Made by a program: the position numbers and the translations under genes. Source: Roseiarcus sp963820795 (GTDB lineage Bacteria; Pseudomonadota; Alphaproteobacteria; Rhizobiales; Beijerinckiaceae). Taken from it: DNA of 64,000 nucleotides. The first letter of the stretch is position 1, and the number at the start of each line of letters is the position of its first letter. Below the pieces are notes generated by a model, which was not told where the DNA came from, ran no database searches, and worked only from the letters and a program-made list of their open reading frames with translations. The stretch covers positions 1 to 64,000 of the forward strand of contig CAWGBJ010000010.1 in the NCBI GenBank assembly GCA_963820795.1, written 5' to 3'. Positions 43,471-54,700 of the stretch are shown in pieces.

Positions 43471-44535
43471 ATGAACGGGGCCAACCGCGGACCGGCGAAG
43501 ATCGTCATCATCGGCGACCGCTTCATGACGCCCTCGATCTTCGAGAAGGCGATCCGCGCCTGCTGCTCCGGCTCGCTCGCCATCGAAGCGGTGGAGCTGC
43601 CCTGGCCCGACGAACCGATGCTGCATGGATACGCCGCGCCGGGCCTGGAGGGTCTCAAGGAGTACCAGGGCGATCCCGACGACATTGTCCGCTTGGCGCG
43701 CGAGGCCGAGATCGTGGTCACGCAGCTCGCGCCGTTTTCCGCGACGATGCTCGAGCGTCTGCCGAAGCTCAGGCTGATCGTGGCGGCCCGCGGCGGCCCG
43801 GTCAACATCGACGTCGCGGCGGCGCGCCGGCGAAACGTTGTCGTCGTCAACGCGCCGGGGCGCAATGCCTCTGCGGTGGCCGAATTCACCATCGGCGTCA
43901 TCCTGGCCGAGACCCGGCTCATCGCGCGCGGCCATGACGGACTGCGCAGGGGCGTCTGGCGCGGCGACCTCTACCGGGTCGATCTCGTCGGCCGGGAGCT
44001 TTCTGAACTCAGCGTCGGGGTGGTCGGATACGGCCACATCGGAACCAGGGTCGTGCGTCTTTTGAAGGCGTTCGGCTGCCGCATCCTCGTCGCCGACCCT
44101 TACGTGCAATTGTCGGCCGAGGATGCGCGGGACGGCGTCCGACATGTACCGCTCGAGACGTTGCTCGGCGAAAGCGACGTTGTGACGCTGCACGCGCGGG
44201 TGACCCGGGAAACAGCGGGCTTCATCGGCCGGACCGAGTTCGCCGCAATGCGCGAGGGCGCCTATTTCGTCAACACCGCGCGCGGACCGCTGGTCGACTA
44301 TGCGGCGTTGACCGAGGCTCTGAAATCGGGCCATCTCCGCGGCGCCGCGCTCGAGACTTTCGCCGTCGAGCCGACGTCCGCCGACCTCGAGCTCCTGCGG
44401 CTCGAAAACGTCACCTTGACGCCGCACATCGCCGGCGCCTCGATGAAGACCATCCATCGCGCCGCCGCCGCCGCCGCCGAGGAGGTGCGGCGCTACCTCG
44501 CGGGCGAAGGTCCCCTCAATCCCTGCGGGCGGTAG
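43471..44535 (+). CDS. D-isomer-specific 2-hydroxyacid dehydrogenase
   Basis: The 354-residue protein has the NAD-binding motif VGVVGYGHIGTRVVRLLKAFG (G-x-G-x-x-G) and the catalytic Arg (ARGGPVNID), Glu (ETFAVEP region) and His (TLTPHIAGAS). The start ATG 43471 follows GH127 by 22 bases. Related enzymes sit in pentose or ulosonic-acid clusters, often next to an FGGY kinase, which is missing here. The substrate is unknown. It may act on an oxidised arabinose product. Confidence 0.88.
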   Translation: MNGANRGPAKIVIIGDRFMTPSIFEKAIRACCSGSLAIEAVELPWPDEPMLHGYAAPGLEGLKEYQGDPDDIVRLAREAEIVVTQLAPFSATMLERLPKLRLIVAARGGPVNIDVAAARRRNVVVVNAPGRNASAVAEFTIGVILAETRLIARGHDGLRRGVWRGDLYRVDLVGRELSELSVGVVGYGHIGTRVVRLLKAFGCRILVADPYVQLSAEDARDGVRHVPLETLLGESDVVTLHARVTRETAGFIGRTEFAAMREGAYFVNTARGPLVDYAALTEALKSGHLRGAALETFAVEPTSADLELLRLENVTLTPHIAGASMKTIHRAAAAAAEEVRRYLAGEGPLNPCGR

Positions 44536-45383
44536 GATGATTGCGGTCGGGTTTCCTCGCAACGCTGCGGCGGAGCCATGCGGAATGCCTCTCGCACCTC
44601 GTCCAAGACGGCGGCCCATTTTGACGAAGCTTGGCTCCCCCGGATCGCTCTCCCGGATCGAGACCGCGTTGAGCCTCGGCTTGGAGTTACTTGGAATCGA
44701 CAGCTTTCTCTTCAATCTACCCCTCCAGCTTTGTTTGGATTCTTTTGGATTTCCTTGGATTCCTTCGTCGGAAATGAGCGATTCCAATGGGTTGCGAGCG
44801 ACGTCGCGAGCAGAAAAATTTCGCGACGCCTCTGACGATTGAGCAATCGCGACTGGCTGAATTGCGGGGCGGCTTCCAGCCCAGACGATGGCGAAAAAGG
44901 AAGTCATCGCGGAGTTGTAAAGGATATTCTGAATTTCTGCAATAGATTGTCGAGGCAATTAACGAAATCGGAACGACCTGCTTCGCAACAGAGGCCTGCG
45001 CACCTGGCCGCTTGCAACCGAAACCTTAATTTTTGGTTTGGTTTGCAGCTCCAATCCAATCATGCGCTGATGGCGGCGGAGCGCGGGGGGAGGTGAAAGC
45101 GCCGCCGCACCGCTGCTGGCGTCTCCAAGACGGCGATGATCGGAGGGGGGTCGTCTTCACTTGCTCCCTCGCCCTCTCTTGCGCCCATACGCGAGGGAGG
45201 GCGAGCCCATTCGCCGCCCGCGCCGCCCGGCGGCTTTCGTACCGAACGAGCTCAGGTCGACGCCGCTCCGAGATCCTGCTGCGCCGACGCCCTGGCGAAG
45301 AGCGGTGATGCTGGCTGCTTGTCAATCGGCCCCGCTGCAGAAACCCCGCTCTCCGACTGACCGGCGACGAGACGCGGTCCAGT
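44536..45383. other. noncoding stretch, no gene recognised
   Basis: The stretch contains three close copies of TTGGATT (about 44738-44765) and two GC-rich segments. Short plus-strand frames have no family match or start signal. The expected sugar kinase of the cluster is not here. Confidence 0.4.
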
Positions 45384-45876
45384 TCACAGCCGATCGCGAA
45401 TCTTGTCCAAGCCGGCGCGAGCGCAGCCGTCATCCAGTTTGGCGCCGGGAGCCCCCGCGGCGCCGATGGCGCCGACAGTCTCGTCTCCGATCTTGATGAC
45501 GACGCCGCCGCCGAAAAACATCACGTGTGGCAGCTTGGAAAGCGGAGCGATCGAATTCGTCGGCTTTCGCCCGTTCGGCCAGAGCCAGCGTGTCGTTCTT
45601 GAAGGAGACGGCGGTGTAGGCTTTGTCATGCGCGCTATCGAGCGTGTGTATGCCGCTTCCGTCGCCGCGCAACGCCACGATTGTTGCGCCGTCCGCATCA
45701 ACCACGACGGCGGTTTCGCGAAATCCCTGCTGCTCGCAGGCAGCAACTGTTTCGATGGCGGCTTCCATCGCGAGAGCCGAGGGTATGCGATGCGTGGTCA
45801 ACGCAGCGGCGCTGACGGTCGAGCCCGAGACGACGACGCCAGCGATGCCGGCAATGAACATGGATCCAGCGCTCAC
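45384..45876 (-). pseudogene. GlcG/HbpS heme-binding-like protein, one frameshift
   Basis: A signal peptide (MSAGSMFIAGIAGVVVSGST) leads into the GlcG/HbpS fold: a GFRETAVVVDADGATIVALR strand, DKAYTAVSFKNDTLALAERA, and after a frame change the signature PHVMFFGGGVVIKIGDETVG followed by AIGAAGAPGAKLDDGCARAG. One extra base near 45553 separates the two parts. Family members bind heme and some act as secreted redox sensors. It is divergent from the patatin/cytochrome/GMC operon, whose products are also heme proteins. Confidence 0.8.
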
Positions 45877-46166
45877 GACGTTCCTCCAGACGCATCGCCC
45901 GGCGCTTCGTTAAAAGCCAGGCAGGGCGCCATGTTAACTCGGAACTCCGGCGGTTGTCTCATTTGACGACGTGGCCGAAAGGCTGAAACCCCCGAAGCGA
46001 ACTGGGCAAGGCTTCGTCTGGAACCGTTGCCGTACAACGCGTTGGTAGTGTGACGACGATCACTGGTCGAGGCGCTCGAAAAGTGCCAGCGTCGGCTGGC
46101 TTCCGGCAGGAAGGCAAGCAATTCGCGTGGGGGTCTGCGTCGCCATTTAACGACGGGGGATTGAGC

Positions 46167-49094
46167 ATGGACCCTCTGTCCATCGAGCAGGCGCTGGCCG
46201 AGGAGGTCATCGCGCTCGGCGGCCGAAGATCGGACCCCAGCGCCGATGGTTTGAGGGAACGAGCGCCCAAGCAGGGCGACGAACGCGAGCGCATTCGCAA
46301 GGACGCAGACGCCCGCAGCGCCCAAGGCCAGAGCGCTGACGACGTCGAGCGCCGCAAGGGCTTTTACCGTTCGCTGAACAAGCTCGATCGGACGGCGCTT
46401 TGCCTTTCGGGGGGCGGCATCCGCAGCGCTACTTTCTGTCTGGGCGTAATCCAGGCGTTGGCGGCTTTCGACGTGACGACTGGGACGTTTCGCAATGATG
46501 AGAAACATCCCGCAAAGCCGCAGAACTCCTTGCTCGGGAGATTTCAGTTCCTGTCGACCGTTTCGGGTGGAGGCTACATCGGTTCGTGGCTGTCCTCCTG
46601 GCGGCGTTATGACGATTTTCCCAGGGTCTGGAACGAACTCACCAGCCGGCCTGACGGTCCCGACGTCGAGCCGCCTGAAATTTCCTGGTTGCGCGCCTAC
46701 AGCAATTACCTCACCCCGCACGTGGGCGTCGGCTCAGCGGACTCCTGGACCGCTGTCGCCATCTACATCCGCAATCTCCTTCTGAACTGGCTGGTGATCA
46801 TACCCGTCCTCTGCCTGGCGCTTCTGTTCCTCAAATTGGTCGCCGCAGTATCGGTAGCCGTCGCGTATGGCCAAGATGACGGCTGGCTGATCGGCATTAT
46901 CGGCCTGATCGGCGCCGCCGCGCTGATCGTCGCGCAAGCCTATACCACCGCGCATCGCCCGGTGCGGCGCGAACGCCGGGCGCCGGAACCCTTGGCCGGC
47001 GGCCAATCCGTCGCCTCGCCGAACAACATCGGTCAGCCCGCGTTCCTCGAGAACGATTTGGCGTGGAGCCTCGTTTCGGCCGTGTGCTTTACGATCCTCT
47101 TCGCCTCGCGACTGGGGACGACCTGGGTAGCAGACAGCGGCCACGTCGCCGTGTTGATCACACTGGCGGTGGCCGGCTCATTCCTCTTCGGCGCAGGATG
47201 GATTGCCGGATGGCCGATCCGCCGTTCGCGCACGGATTTCGCCGCTTGGGTCGTGTCCGGGCTCGTTTACGGCGCGCTCGTCGGGCTTGGCGCTTATTTG
47301 TTCAGCTACTTGAACTCTTACGGCTCGCCCAGCGAGTTCAAGCTCTCGTTGCCGATCATCTTTGGCATCCCGTGGGTGCTGGCCTCACAACTCGCCGCCG
47401 AGATGGTTTTCGTCGGATTGGTGAGCTACGAGAAAGACTCCGACAGCGATCGGGAATGGCTTGGCCGCGCCGCTGGTTTCGTGACGGTCGCTGCAATCGG
47501 CTGGGCGGCGACGGCGTTTTTGTCGATTGCCGTCGGCAACTATATCATACACGAGGTTTATCCTCGTCTCGGCGCCTATGTCGCGACGCTCGGCGGGATG
47601 TCCGGCATCGCTACCGCCCTTATCGGCAAGAGCGGAAAGACGGCGGCGACGGCAGACGACGACGGTCGAAGCAGAACGGGCGTCATTCTCAATCTCGTGC
47701 TTGCGGTCGCAGGGCCGGTCTTTCTGGCCGCCCTGATCGTCGGGATATCGATCGCGCTCGATCTGTTGCTGCTCAACGATTCCCTGCTCCACGCGCTCGA
47801 CACTCAGACCATCGAGAACATCGTGTTCTGGATAGTGTTCGGCGGCATCGTCGCAGCGCTCGTCGGCGCGGTCGCGTCGAAGACGGTGAACATCAACCGG
47901 TTTTCCCTGCATGCGGTTTACAGAAATCGCCTCGTCAGGGGCTACCTTGGGGCAGCGCGCCAAGCGCGAAATCCCGATCGCTTCACCGGCTTCGACGAAG
48001 ACGACAATGTGCCCGTCCATACCCTGTGGCCGCCAAAGGCTATGGCAAGTGGCGAGAACACCTACGGACTCTTCCACGTGGTCAATATCGCACTCAACAT
48101 CGTCGATTCGAAACGGCTGGCCTGGCAGGAGCGGAAAGCGGAGCCCTTCACCGTCAGTCCGCGGCACTGCGGCAGCGCTTACAAGGGTTTCCGTCCGAGC
48201 AACGAATATGCTGGATCCACAGGCATTACGCTCGGGACGGCAATGGCGATTTCCGGCGCAGCGGTAAGCCCGAACATGGGCTACCACTCCTCGCCGTCGA
48301 TCACGCTCTTGCTGGCGTTGTTCAATGTCAGGCTGGGCTGGTGGCTGGGGAATCCGGGTAAAGAAGGAGAAAAGTCCTATAGGACCGAGGGGCCGTCAGT
48401 CGCCATCGAGCCGCTGATCGAGGAAGCCTTCGGCTTGACCACCGACGACCGACCCTACGTCTATCTCTCCGACGGCGGGCACTTCGAGGACCTCGGACTC
48501 TATGAAATGGTGCGGCGGCGATGCCGGTTCATTGTCGTTGTCGACGCCGGCGAGGATGCCCGTTTGGAATTCAGCGATCTCGGCAACGCGGTCCGCAAGA
48601 TCTACATCGATCTCGGCATCTGCATCCGTTTCGACGGTCTGCAACTGATGAAGAACCGCCCGAAGGATCCGCTTAGCAACGATGATCGGCAAAAGATTCC
48701 CTACTACGCGATCGGGGTCATCGGATACCAGGCGGCCGACGGTGAAGAAGAGGGCTGCGGCGACGGGACGATCCTCTACATCAAGCCGGCCTTGCACGGG
48801 ACCGAGCCTGCGGGAATCGCCAGCTATGCGGCGGCCCACCCGACCTTTCCGCATGAAACCACCACCGATCAGTGGTTCACGGAATCCCAGTTCGAAAGCT
48901 ACCGTTCACTCGGATTCGAGATCGCTAGTCATATACTGGCGACCAACGTCACGCTTCCGGGGGAGCCGAAAATCAGGTTGCATCAGCTCTTGGCGGCGTT
49001 GCCGGAGACGACGCGCGCCGGCCGGCCGGCGCGCTCGGCAGCGCGGCATGCTGAGCCAGCCGATGCGGCGCCCGAGGCGCCGGTGGCGAGTTAG
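46167..49094 (+). CDS. membrane-embedded patatin-like phospholipase
   Basis: The 975-residue protein has the patatin oxyanion motif in LCLSGGGIRSATFCLGVIQA (near residue 80), the nucleophile Ser in FLSTVSGGGYIGSWL (near 132), and the Asp of the dyad in YLSDGGHFEDLGLYEM (near 767). The two halves are separated by about 550 residues containing roughly ten predicted membrane helices (LLNWLVIIPVLCLALLFLKL first). This layout occurs in a poorly characterised bacterial patatin group. It probably cleaves acyl chains from membrane lipids. ATG 46167 with GGGGGA upstream is chosen over the longer frame from 46050. It leads a three-gene operon. Confidence 0.85.
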   Translation: MDPLSIEQALAEEVIALGGRRSDPSADGLRERAPKQGDERERIRKDADARSAQGQSADDVERRKGFYRSLNKLDRTALCLSGGGIRSATFCLGVIQALAAFDVTTGTFRNDEKHPAKPQNSLLGRFQFLSTVSGGGYIGSWLSSWRRYDDFPRVWNELTSRPDGPDVEPPEISWLRAYSNYLTPHVGVGSADSWTAVAIYIRNLLLNWLVIIPVLCLALLFLKLVAAVSVAVAYGQDDGWLIGIIGLIGAAALIVAQAYTTAHRPVRRERRAPEPLAGGQSVASPNNIGQPAFLENDLAWSLVSAVCFTILFASRLGTTWVADSGHVAVLITLAVAGSFLFGAGWIAGWPIRRSRTDFAAWVVSGLVYGALVGLGAYLFSYLNSYGSPSEFKLSLPIIFGIPWVLASQLAAEMVFVGLVSYEKDSDSDREWLGRAAGFVTVAAIGWAATAFLSIAVGNYIIHEVYPRLGAYVATLGGMSGIATALIGKSGKTAATADDDGRSRTGVILNLVLAVAGPVFLAALIVGISIALDLLLLNDSLLHALDTQTIENIVFWIVFGGIVAALVGAVASKTVNINRFSLHAVYRNRLVRGYLGAARQARNPDRFTGFDEDDNVPVHTLWPPKAMASGENTYGLFHVVNIALNIVDSKRLAWQERKAEPFTVSPRHCGSAYKGFRPSNEYAGSTGITLGTAMAISGAAVSPNMGYHSSPSITLLLALFNVRLGWWLGNPGKEGEKSYRTEGPSVAIEPLIEEAFGLTTDDRPYVYLSDGGHFEDLGLYEMVRRRCRFIVVVDAGEDARLEFSDLGNAVRKIYIDLGICIRFDGLQLMKNRPKDPLSNDDRQKIPYYAIGVIGYQAADGEEEGCGDGTILYIKPALHGTEPAGIASYAAAHPTFPHETTTDQWFTESQFESYRSLGFEIASHILATNVTLPGEPKIRLHQLLAALPETTRAGRPARSAARHAEPADAAPEAPVAS

Positions 49095-49150
49095 GATTTG
49101 TGATTACGTTGGGCCCAAAGCGGTCTGAAATTGTTGTTCGGGCGGAAACA

Positions 49151-51703
49151 ATGAACTTTCATAAAAGGCTCGTCGGCATACCCGGGGTCGTCGCCGTCAT
49201 CCTGTTCTTGCTCTCTGGTTGCGGCGGACCAAAGCCTGGCGAGGTCAGGGACGAGGCGATGCTGGCCGGCCGCACCGGCGACACTTTTACGCCGGCCGAT
49301 GAGGACTATTTTGCCGACATGGATGGCGGCTACAAGCGCGCGACCGACCCGACGGTCAAGCCGCTCGATGTCGAGGCGGCGCGCGGTCGCAACATGTGGA
49401 TCGTGTGGACCGGCGGGAACGACCGCTTCTGGGACTATATGGCGAACAACACATTCGGCGCGTTCGACCTCTTGAAGATATTGTCGTCGAATCCAAAGGT
49501 TGGCTATTGCAAAGATCCGAACAGCAAGGTGTCGTTCGAAGAGTCGCCATACAGCCTGATATCCAAGGTCGACTGCGATAAGGATGGCCGGCATTGGTTC
49601 TCGCCGAGCCGCAGCAATCGCTTTGATTGGTACGGACTGATCAACGAGCCGTGCTTCGAGCAGGCGACCGGACCTGACGAATATGGTCTGTGGCTCGATC
49701 GGCGAAAGAAGGATTGTCCGCCCGATCCATTCGACAACCCGAAGAAATATCCCGGCGTGAAGATCGGCGCGCGCGGCGCGACCCTGCCGGTAGGTTCGTT
49801 CTACGGCAAGCCGACCGGCATCGTCGGCTTGCGGCTGTTTCCCAATCCCGAGTTCGACGAAGCCGCCAAGGAAAAGTGGATGGAGGCGATCAAACGGAAC
49901 CCGGACGCCTTCTATACGGACAAGAGCTTTTACAACAACAAGCACCTCGTGCGGCCCTATCGCGTCGGCATGTCCTGCGGCTTCTGCCATGTCGGCCCGG
50001 CGCCGACCAACGCGCCGCAGGACCCGGAAAATCCGGCCTGGGCCAATCTGAATTCAAACCCGGGCGCCCAGTACTTCTGGGTAGACCGTATCTTCATCTG
50101 GAACCCGGAAGCGGCGCCGGCAAACTTCATCTTCCAGCTCTTTCACAGTTCGAAGCCTGGCTCGCTCGACACCTCTTTCGTCTCCACGGACAATATCAAC
50201 AACCCGCGTACGATGAACGCGATCTACAATCTTGGCCCGCGACTGGAAGCTGCCAAGCAGTGGAAAGAGCAGCTCGCCGGCGGCGAGCTCGACAACAAGC
50301 AATTCAACGACTTCAAGGTGACCAAGCCGCTGTCCGGCCTCTTTCTAGCCCCCGACACTGTTTGGACCCCGCGGGTGCTGAAGGATGGCTCCAACTCGGT
50401 CGGGGGCCTCGGCGCATTCAACCGCGTCTATCTCAATATCGGCCTCTTCAGCGAGGATTGGCTGTTGCACTTCAACGCGCTTGTCGGCGGCAAGCGGATT
50501 ACGCCGATCAGGATCGCCGATGCGAACAGGAATTCGGGTTACTGGCAGGCAACCCAACAGATGACGCCGGATATGGCGTGGTTCTTCCTCCAGACCGGTC
50601 AACCGGATTTGCTGGCGGACACCGACTACCTCAAGACGCACCCGCTTGATCAGGACAAACTCGAGAGGGGCAAGATCATCTTTGCCGATAACTGCGCGCG
50701 CTGTCATTCGAGCAAGCAGCCGCCGAACCTCTGCCAATTGGGCACGCAGTGCAAGGCTGACCAAATTGTCGAAAATTCGGAGGCTTACTTCGACTGGATG
50801 CGGAAAGAGGTGCAGAAGCCGGATTTTCTCAAGGACAATTTCCTGTCCACGGACCGGCGCGTTTCCATTCAGGAAATCGGCATCAACGCCTGCAGTCCGT
50901 TGGGCACCAATGCGATCCGCAACGACATCTGGGACAACTTTTCGTCCGAGACCTACAAGGAGTTGCCGGCAACCGGCAAGATCACGCTCTACAATCCCGT
51001 GGACGGCACGCCGTGGCAATACGAGATGCCCGGCGGTGGCCGCGGTTATGTGAGACCGGCCTCGCTCGTCAGCCTGTGGTCTTCGGCCCCCTACCTGCAG
51101 AACAATTCGGTCGGAAAATTCAATGGCGATCCGTCTGTCGACGGACGGATGCAGGCGTTCGAGGACGGCATCGAAAAGATGCTCTGGCCCGAGAAACGCG
51201 ACAAGGACCCGGTGATCGGCGACCGCGTTCCCGGCCCCAGCAAAATCCTGCGCACGACCCTGCGCAGCTACATCAAGATCCCGGCCGGGTATTTGCCGTT
51301 CGAGGTCGACGCTTTGGCCGGCACATGGGGCGCGCTGGCGCACGACGTGGCGCCCTGGCTAATCACGAAAACAGGCGATGTCGAGATCGGGCCGATCCCC
51401 AAGGGCACGCCGGTCAGCCTGATCGCCAACATCAATCCGCTGTCCGAAAGCACGAGCCTTGTGGATCGGGCGGCTTACACCGTGAAACTGCTCAAGGTTG
51501 TGCTGAAGCTGAAAGGTGACCTAAAATCGCTTCCGAATAATGTAACTGATGAGCAAGCACGGGAAGTGTTTGATAAAGACGTTCCCGATCTGCTATCTGT
51601 CAGCAAGTGTCCTGATTTTATCGTCAACAAGGGGCATTACTTCGGTACGAACCTCAGCGATGACGATAAGCATGCGCTGATCGAGTTTCTGAAGACTTTC
51701 TAG
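49151..51703 (+). CDS. di-heme cytochrome c lipoprotein
   Basis: The 850-residue protein begins with a lipoprotein signal (LFLLSGCGG; lipid Cys near residue 24), so it is anchored in the periplasm. Two heme c sites are seen, CGFCH near residue 276 and CARCH near 516; each CxxCH binds one heme covalently. Long conserved-looking stretches such as NRFDWYGLINEPCFEQATGP and GGGRGYVRPASLVSLWSSAP surround them. The second half recalls di-heme peroxidase-like and thiol-oxidase-like proteins, but the length is well above the usual 350-550. It lies 56 bases after the patatin gene and 37 before the GMC gene, suggesting it accepts electrons from the latter. Confidence 0.85.
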   Translation: MNFHKRLVGIPGVVAVILFLLSGCGGPKPGEVRDEAMLAGRTGDTFTPADEDYFADMDGGYKRATDPTVKPLDVEAARGRNMWIVWTGGNDRFWDYMANNTFGAFDLLKILSSNPKVGYCKDPNSKVSFEESPYSLISKVDCDKDGRHWFSPSRSNRFDWYGLINEPCFEQATGPDEYGLWLDRRKKDCPPDPFDNPKKYPGVKIGARGATLPVGSFYGKPTGIVGLRLFPNPEFDEAAKEKWMEAIKRNPDAFYTDKSFYNNKHLVRPYRVGMSCGFCHVGPAPTNAPQDPENPAWANLNSNPGAQYFWVDRIFIWNPEAAPANFIFQLFHSSKPGSLDTSFVSTDNINNPRTMNAIYNLGPRLEAAKQWKEQLAGGELDNKQFNDFKVTKPLSGLFLAPDTVWTPRVLKDGSNSVGGLGAFNRVYLNIGLFSEDWLLHFNALVGGKRITPIRIADANRNSGYWQATQQMTPDMAWFFLQTGQPDLLADTDYLKTHPLDQDKLERGKIIFADNCARCHSSKQPPNLCQLGTQCKADQIVENSEAYFDWMRKEVQKPDFLKDNFLSTDRRVSIQEIGINACSPLGTNAIRNDIWDNFSSETYKELPATGKITLYNPVDGTPWQYEMPGGGRGYVRPASLVSLWSSAPYLQNNSVGKFNGDPSVDGRMQAFEDGIEKMLWPEKRDKDPVIGDRVPGPSKILRTTLRSYIKIPAGYLPFEVDALAGTWGALAHDVAPWLITKTGDVEIGPIPKGTPVSLIANINPLSESTSLVDRAAYTVKLLKVVLKLKGDLKSLPNNVTDEQAREVFDKDVPDLLSVSKCPDFIVNKGHYFGTNLSDDDKHALIEFLKTF

Positions 51704-51740
51704 CGGAAGCCTGTAATTTCTTTTGTCAAGGGGCGGCGCC

Positions 51741-54700
51741 GTGAACGGGAAGCCAGGCAGTTACGAGTACATCGTCGTCGGCTCGGGCGCGGGCGGCGGC
51801 GTTGTCGCCTCGCGTCTCGCGCAGGCCGGTCATACCGTCCTGCTCCTGGAGGCCGGCGGAGATTACAAGGACTTGCACGGTGGAGGACCGGTGAGGCCGA
51901 ACGAAAACCGGCTGCCGGAGGATTACGAGATTCCGACTTTCCATGCCATGGCGAGCGAGAACTACGCACTGAAATGGGACTTCTTCGTCCGCCACTACAG
52001 CGACACCGCGCAGCAGCAACGCGACGACAAATTCGAGCCAAGTCGCGACGGGGTGCTCTATCCGCGCGCCGGCACGCTCGGGGGCTGCACCGCGCACAAC
52101 GCGATGATCTTGGTCTATCCGCACAATGCGGACTGGAATTACATCGCCGACATTACCGGCGATGGCAGTTGGCGCGCGCACAACATGCGGCGCTATTTCC
52201 AGCGCCTCGAGAATTGCCGCTATCGGTGGCCCTATCGGCTGCTTTATCGACTGACCGGCTTCAACCCGACCCGGCACGGTTTCAGCGGCTGGCTGTCGGT
52301 CGAGAAGGCGATCCCAAAGCGGGCGCTCTACGACCACGACCTGGTCACGATCGTCTCCAAGGCGGCTTGGGACGCCTATTGGAAACTCGCCGCATGGTGG
52401 AAGCGCGCCACCTGGCTCTTCCAGTCGCAGGGCGATCCCAACGACTGGCGGCTGGTGAAGAAGAACGCCGTCGGCGTGCATTACGCGCCGATACACACCC
52501 ACAATCACGCGCGCAACGGCACGCGCGAATTCCTGCTCGAGGTTGCGCAGCGTCATCCGGACCGGCTGAAGATCGAGCTGGAGGCGCTCGCCACCGAGGT
52601 CATTTTCGACGACTCGAACCGCGCGGTGGGCGTGGCCTATCTCAAGGGCGCGAGTCTCTACCGGGCATCGCACCAGCCGAGCGAGGCGCCCGGCGTCGCC
52701 CACAAAGCCTATGCCGAGCGGGAGGTGATCCTCGCCGGCGGCGCCTTCAATACGCCGCAGCTCCTGATGCTCTCGGGCGTCGGTCCCAAGGAGGAACTGG
52801 AGAAGCTAGGCATCAAAGTGCGAGTCAATCTGCCGGGTGTCGGGCGCAACCTGCAGGACCGCTACGAGGTCGGCGTTGTCAGTCGTTTGAAGCGCGACTG
52901 GGCGATCCTGAAGGACGCCACGTTCAGCCGCGGCGATCCGCAGAGCAGCCAGTGGGCGCGCTGGCGCCGGGGCGTCTACACCACCAATGGCGCGGCGCTC
53001 GCCATCATCAAGCGCTCGCTGCCGCAACGGCCGCTGCCGGACCTGTTCATCTTCGCCCTGATCGGTCAATTCAAGGGCTATTTCCCCGGCTATTCCAAGC
53101 TGATCGCCGCCAGTCACGATTATCTGACCTGGGCCATCCTCAAGGCGCACACCGAGAACCGCGGCGGGTCGGTGACGCTGCGCAGCACGGATCCGCGCGA
53201 TCCGCCGCAGATCGACTTCCATTATTTCCGCGAAGGCACCGACAAGCAGGACGAGGATCTCAAATCGGTGGTCGCGGGAATTGAATTCGTGCGCACGCTG
53301 ACCGCTGACGCCAGCGACGTCATCGCCGAGGAGCAACTTCCCGGGTCCGGCAAGACCACGGCGGCCGATCTCGGCCAGTTCGTCATGGACAATGCCTGGG
53401 GTCATCACGCGTCCTGCACCTGCCCGATCGGCCCGGCGAGCGACCCGAACGCGGTGCTCGACAGCAATTTCCGCGTCTATGGCGTCAGCAACCTGCGCGT
53501 CGCCGATGCCTCGGTATTTCCGAGGATCCCCGGCTTCTTCATCGTCTCCTCCGTATACATGATCGGCGAGAAGGCGAGTGAGGCGATCCTGGCTTCGGCC
53601 GGCCATGCGAAGCTGCCGGGCTGTCTGTACGGGGACAGCTTCTGGTGCAATGTCTCAGAGAGGGTGACTTGGATGGGTGGGTGGCTCTCTTGGGCGCTGC
53701 GCGGGCTCAGACCCGTCGGCAAAGCGGCGCTGGGGCTCATAGCCGTGCTGTTGGTCGCGCTCGTGGGAATCATTGGCGCGAGCTGGTTCTTCTTCGAGCC
53801 GCCGGCGGAGAACCCAGACCTGACGCAAGAGACGCAGACCATTCAATCGATCGTCAGCGTGCTGACCGGGAAACTGAACACCCAATATGCCGGGGTTCTG
53901 CACCTGCGCGACACCCATCCGAAAGCCAATGCCTGCGTCAAGGCCAACGTCACCATCGATCCGGATCTGCCGCCCGAGCTCAAGATCGGCTTCCTGAAGG
54001 GCAAGCCCGACGGCGATCGGACCTACAAGGCCTGGATCCGCTTCTCCAACGCCGCCGACCACATCACCGGCGATCCCGAAGCCGATTTCCGCGGCATGGC
54101 GATCAAGATGTTCGGCGTCAGCGGCGAGCGTTTGCCCGTCCCGGGCGACGAGAGCGACACCCAGGATTTGCTCTTCATCGCCAACGATGCGTTTTTCGCC
54201 GGCAGTCCGCAGCACTTCCACGATTTCTTCGCCGCATGCGTCAAGGGCGGCGGTTCCTGCGACCCGATGAAAAATCCCTATGTCGTCTGGCACCTCCTGA
54301 CCCATCCCCGCGGCGCCTATAATCTGCTCACCGGCCGCAGGACTTATCCCAGCATCGCCGACATCAAGTGGTTCAGCGTCGCGCCCTTCGATCTCGGCGA
54401 CGACGACCACGTGATCAAGTACAGCGCCTTCCCGGCGGAGCAGCAAACCCAGTACGGCAGCCCCGGCGATACGCCCTATTATCTGCAGCAGCGGCTGGAA
54501 AACCAGCTCGACCCGGCCAACAACGACCATCTGCGCCTCAATCTGCAAATCCAGATGCGCAAAGATCCGACGACCGAGCCGATCGAAAACACGCTCGTGC
54601 CCTGGAGCGTCGCGAAGTCGCCGTGGATGAAGATCGCCACGATCGACATCTATCCGCAGATTTTCGCCACGACCGCCCAGCAGGAATTCTGCGAGCGCCT

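Noticed and set aside
46050..46166. Upstream extension of the patatin gene
   Set aside because: The extra 39 codons have no ribosome-binding site or family match. The ATG at 46167 has GGGGGA upstream.
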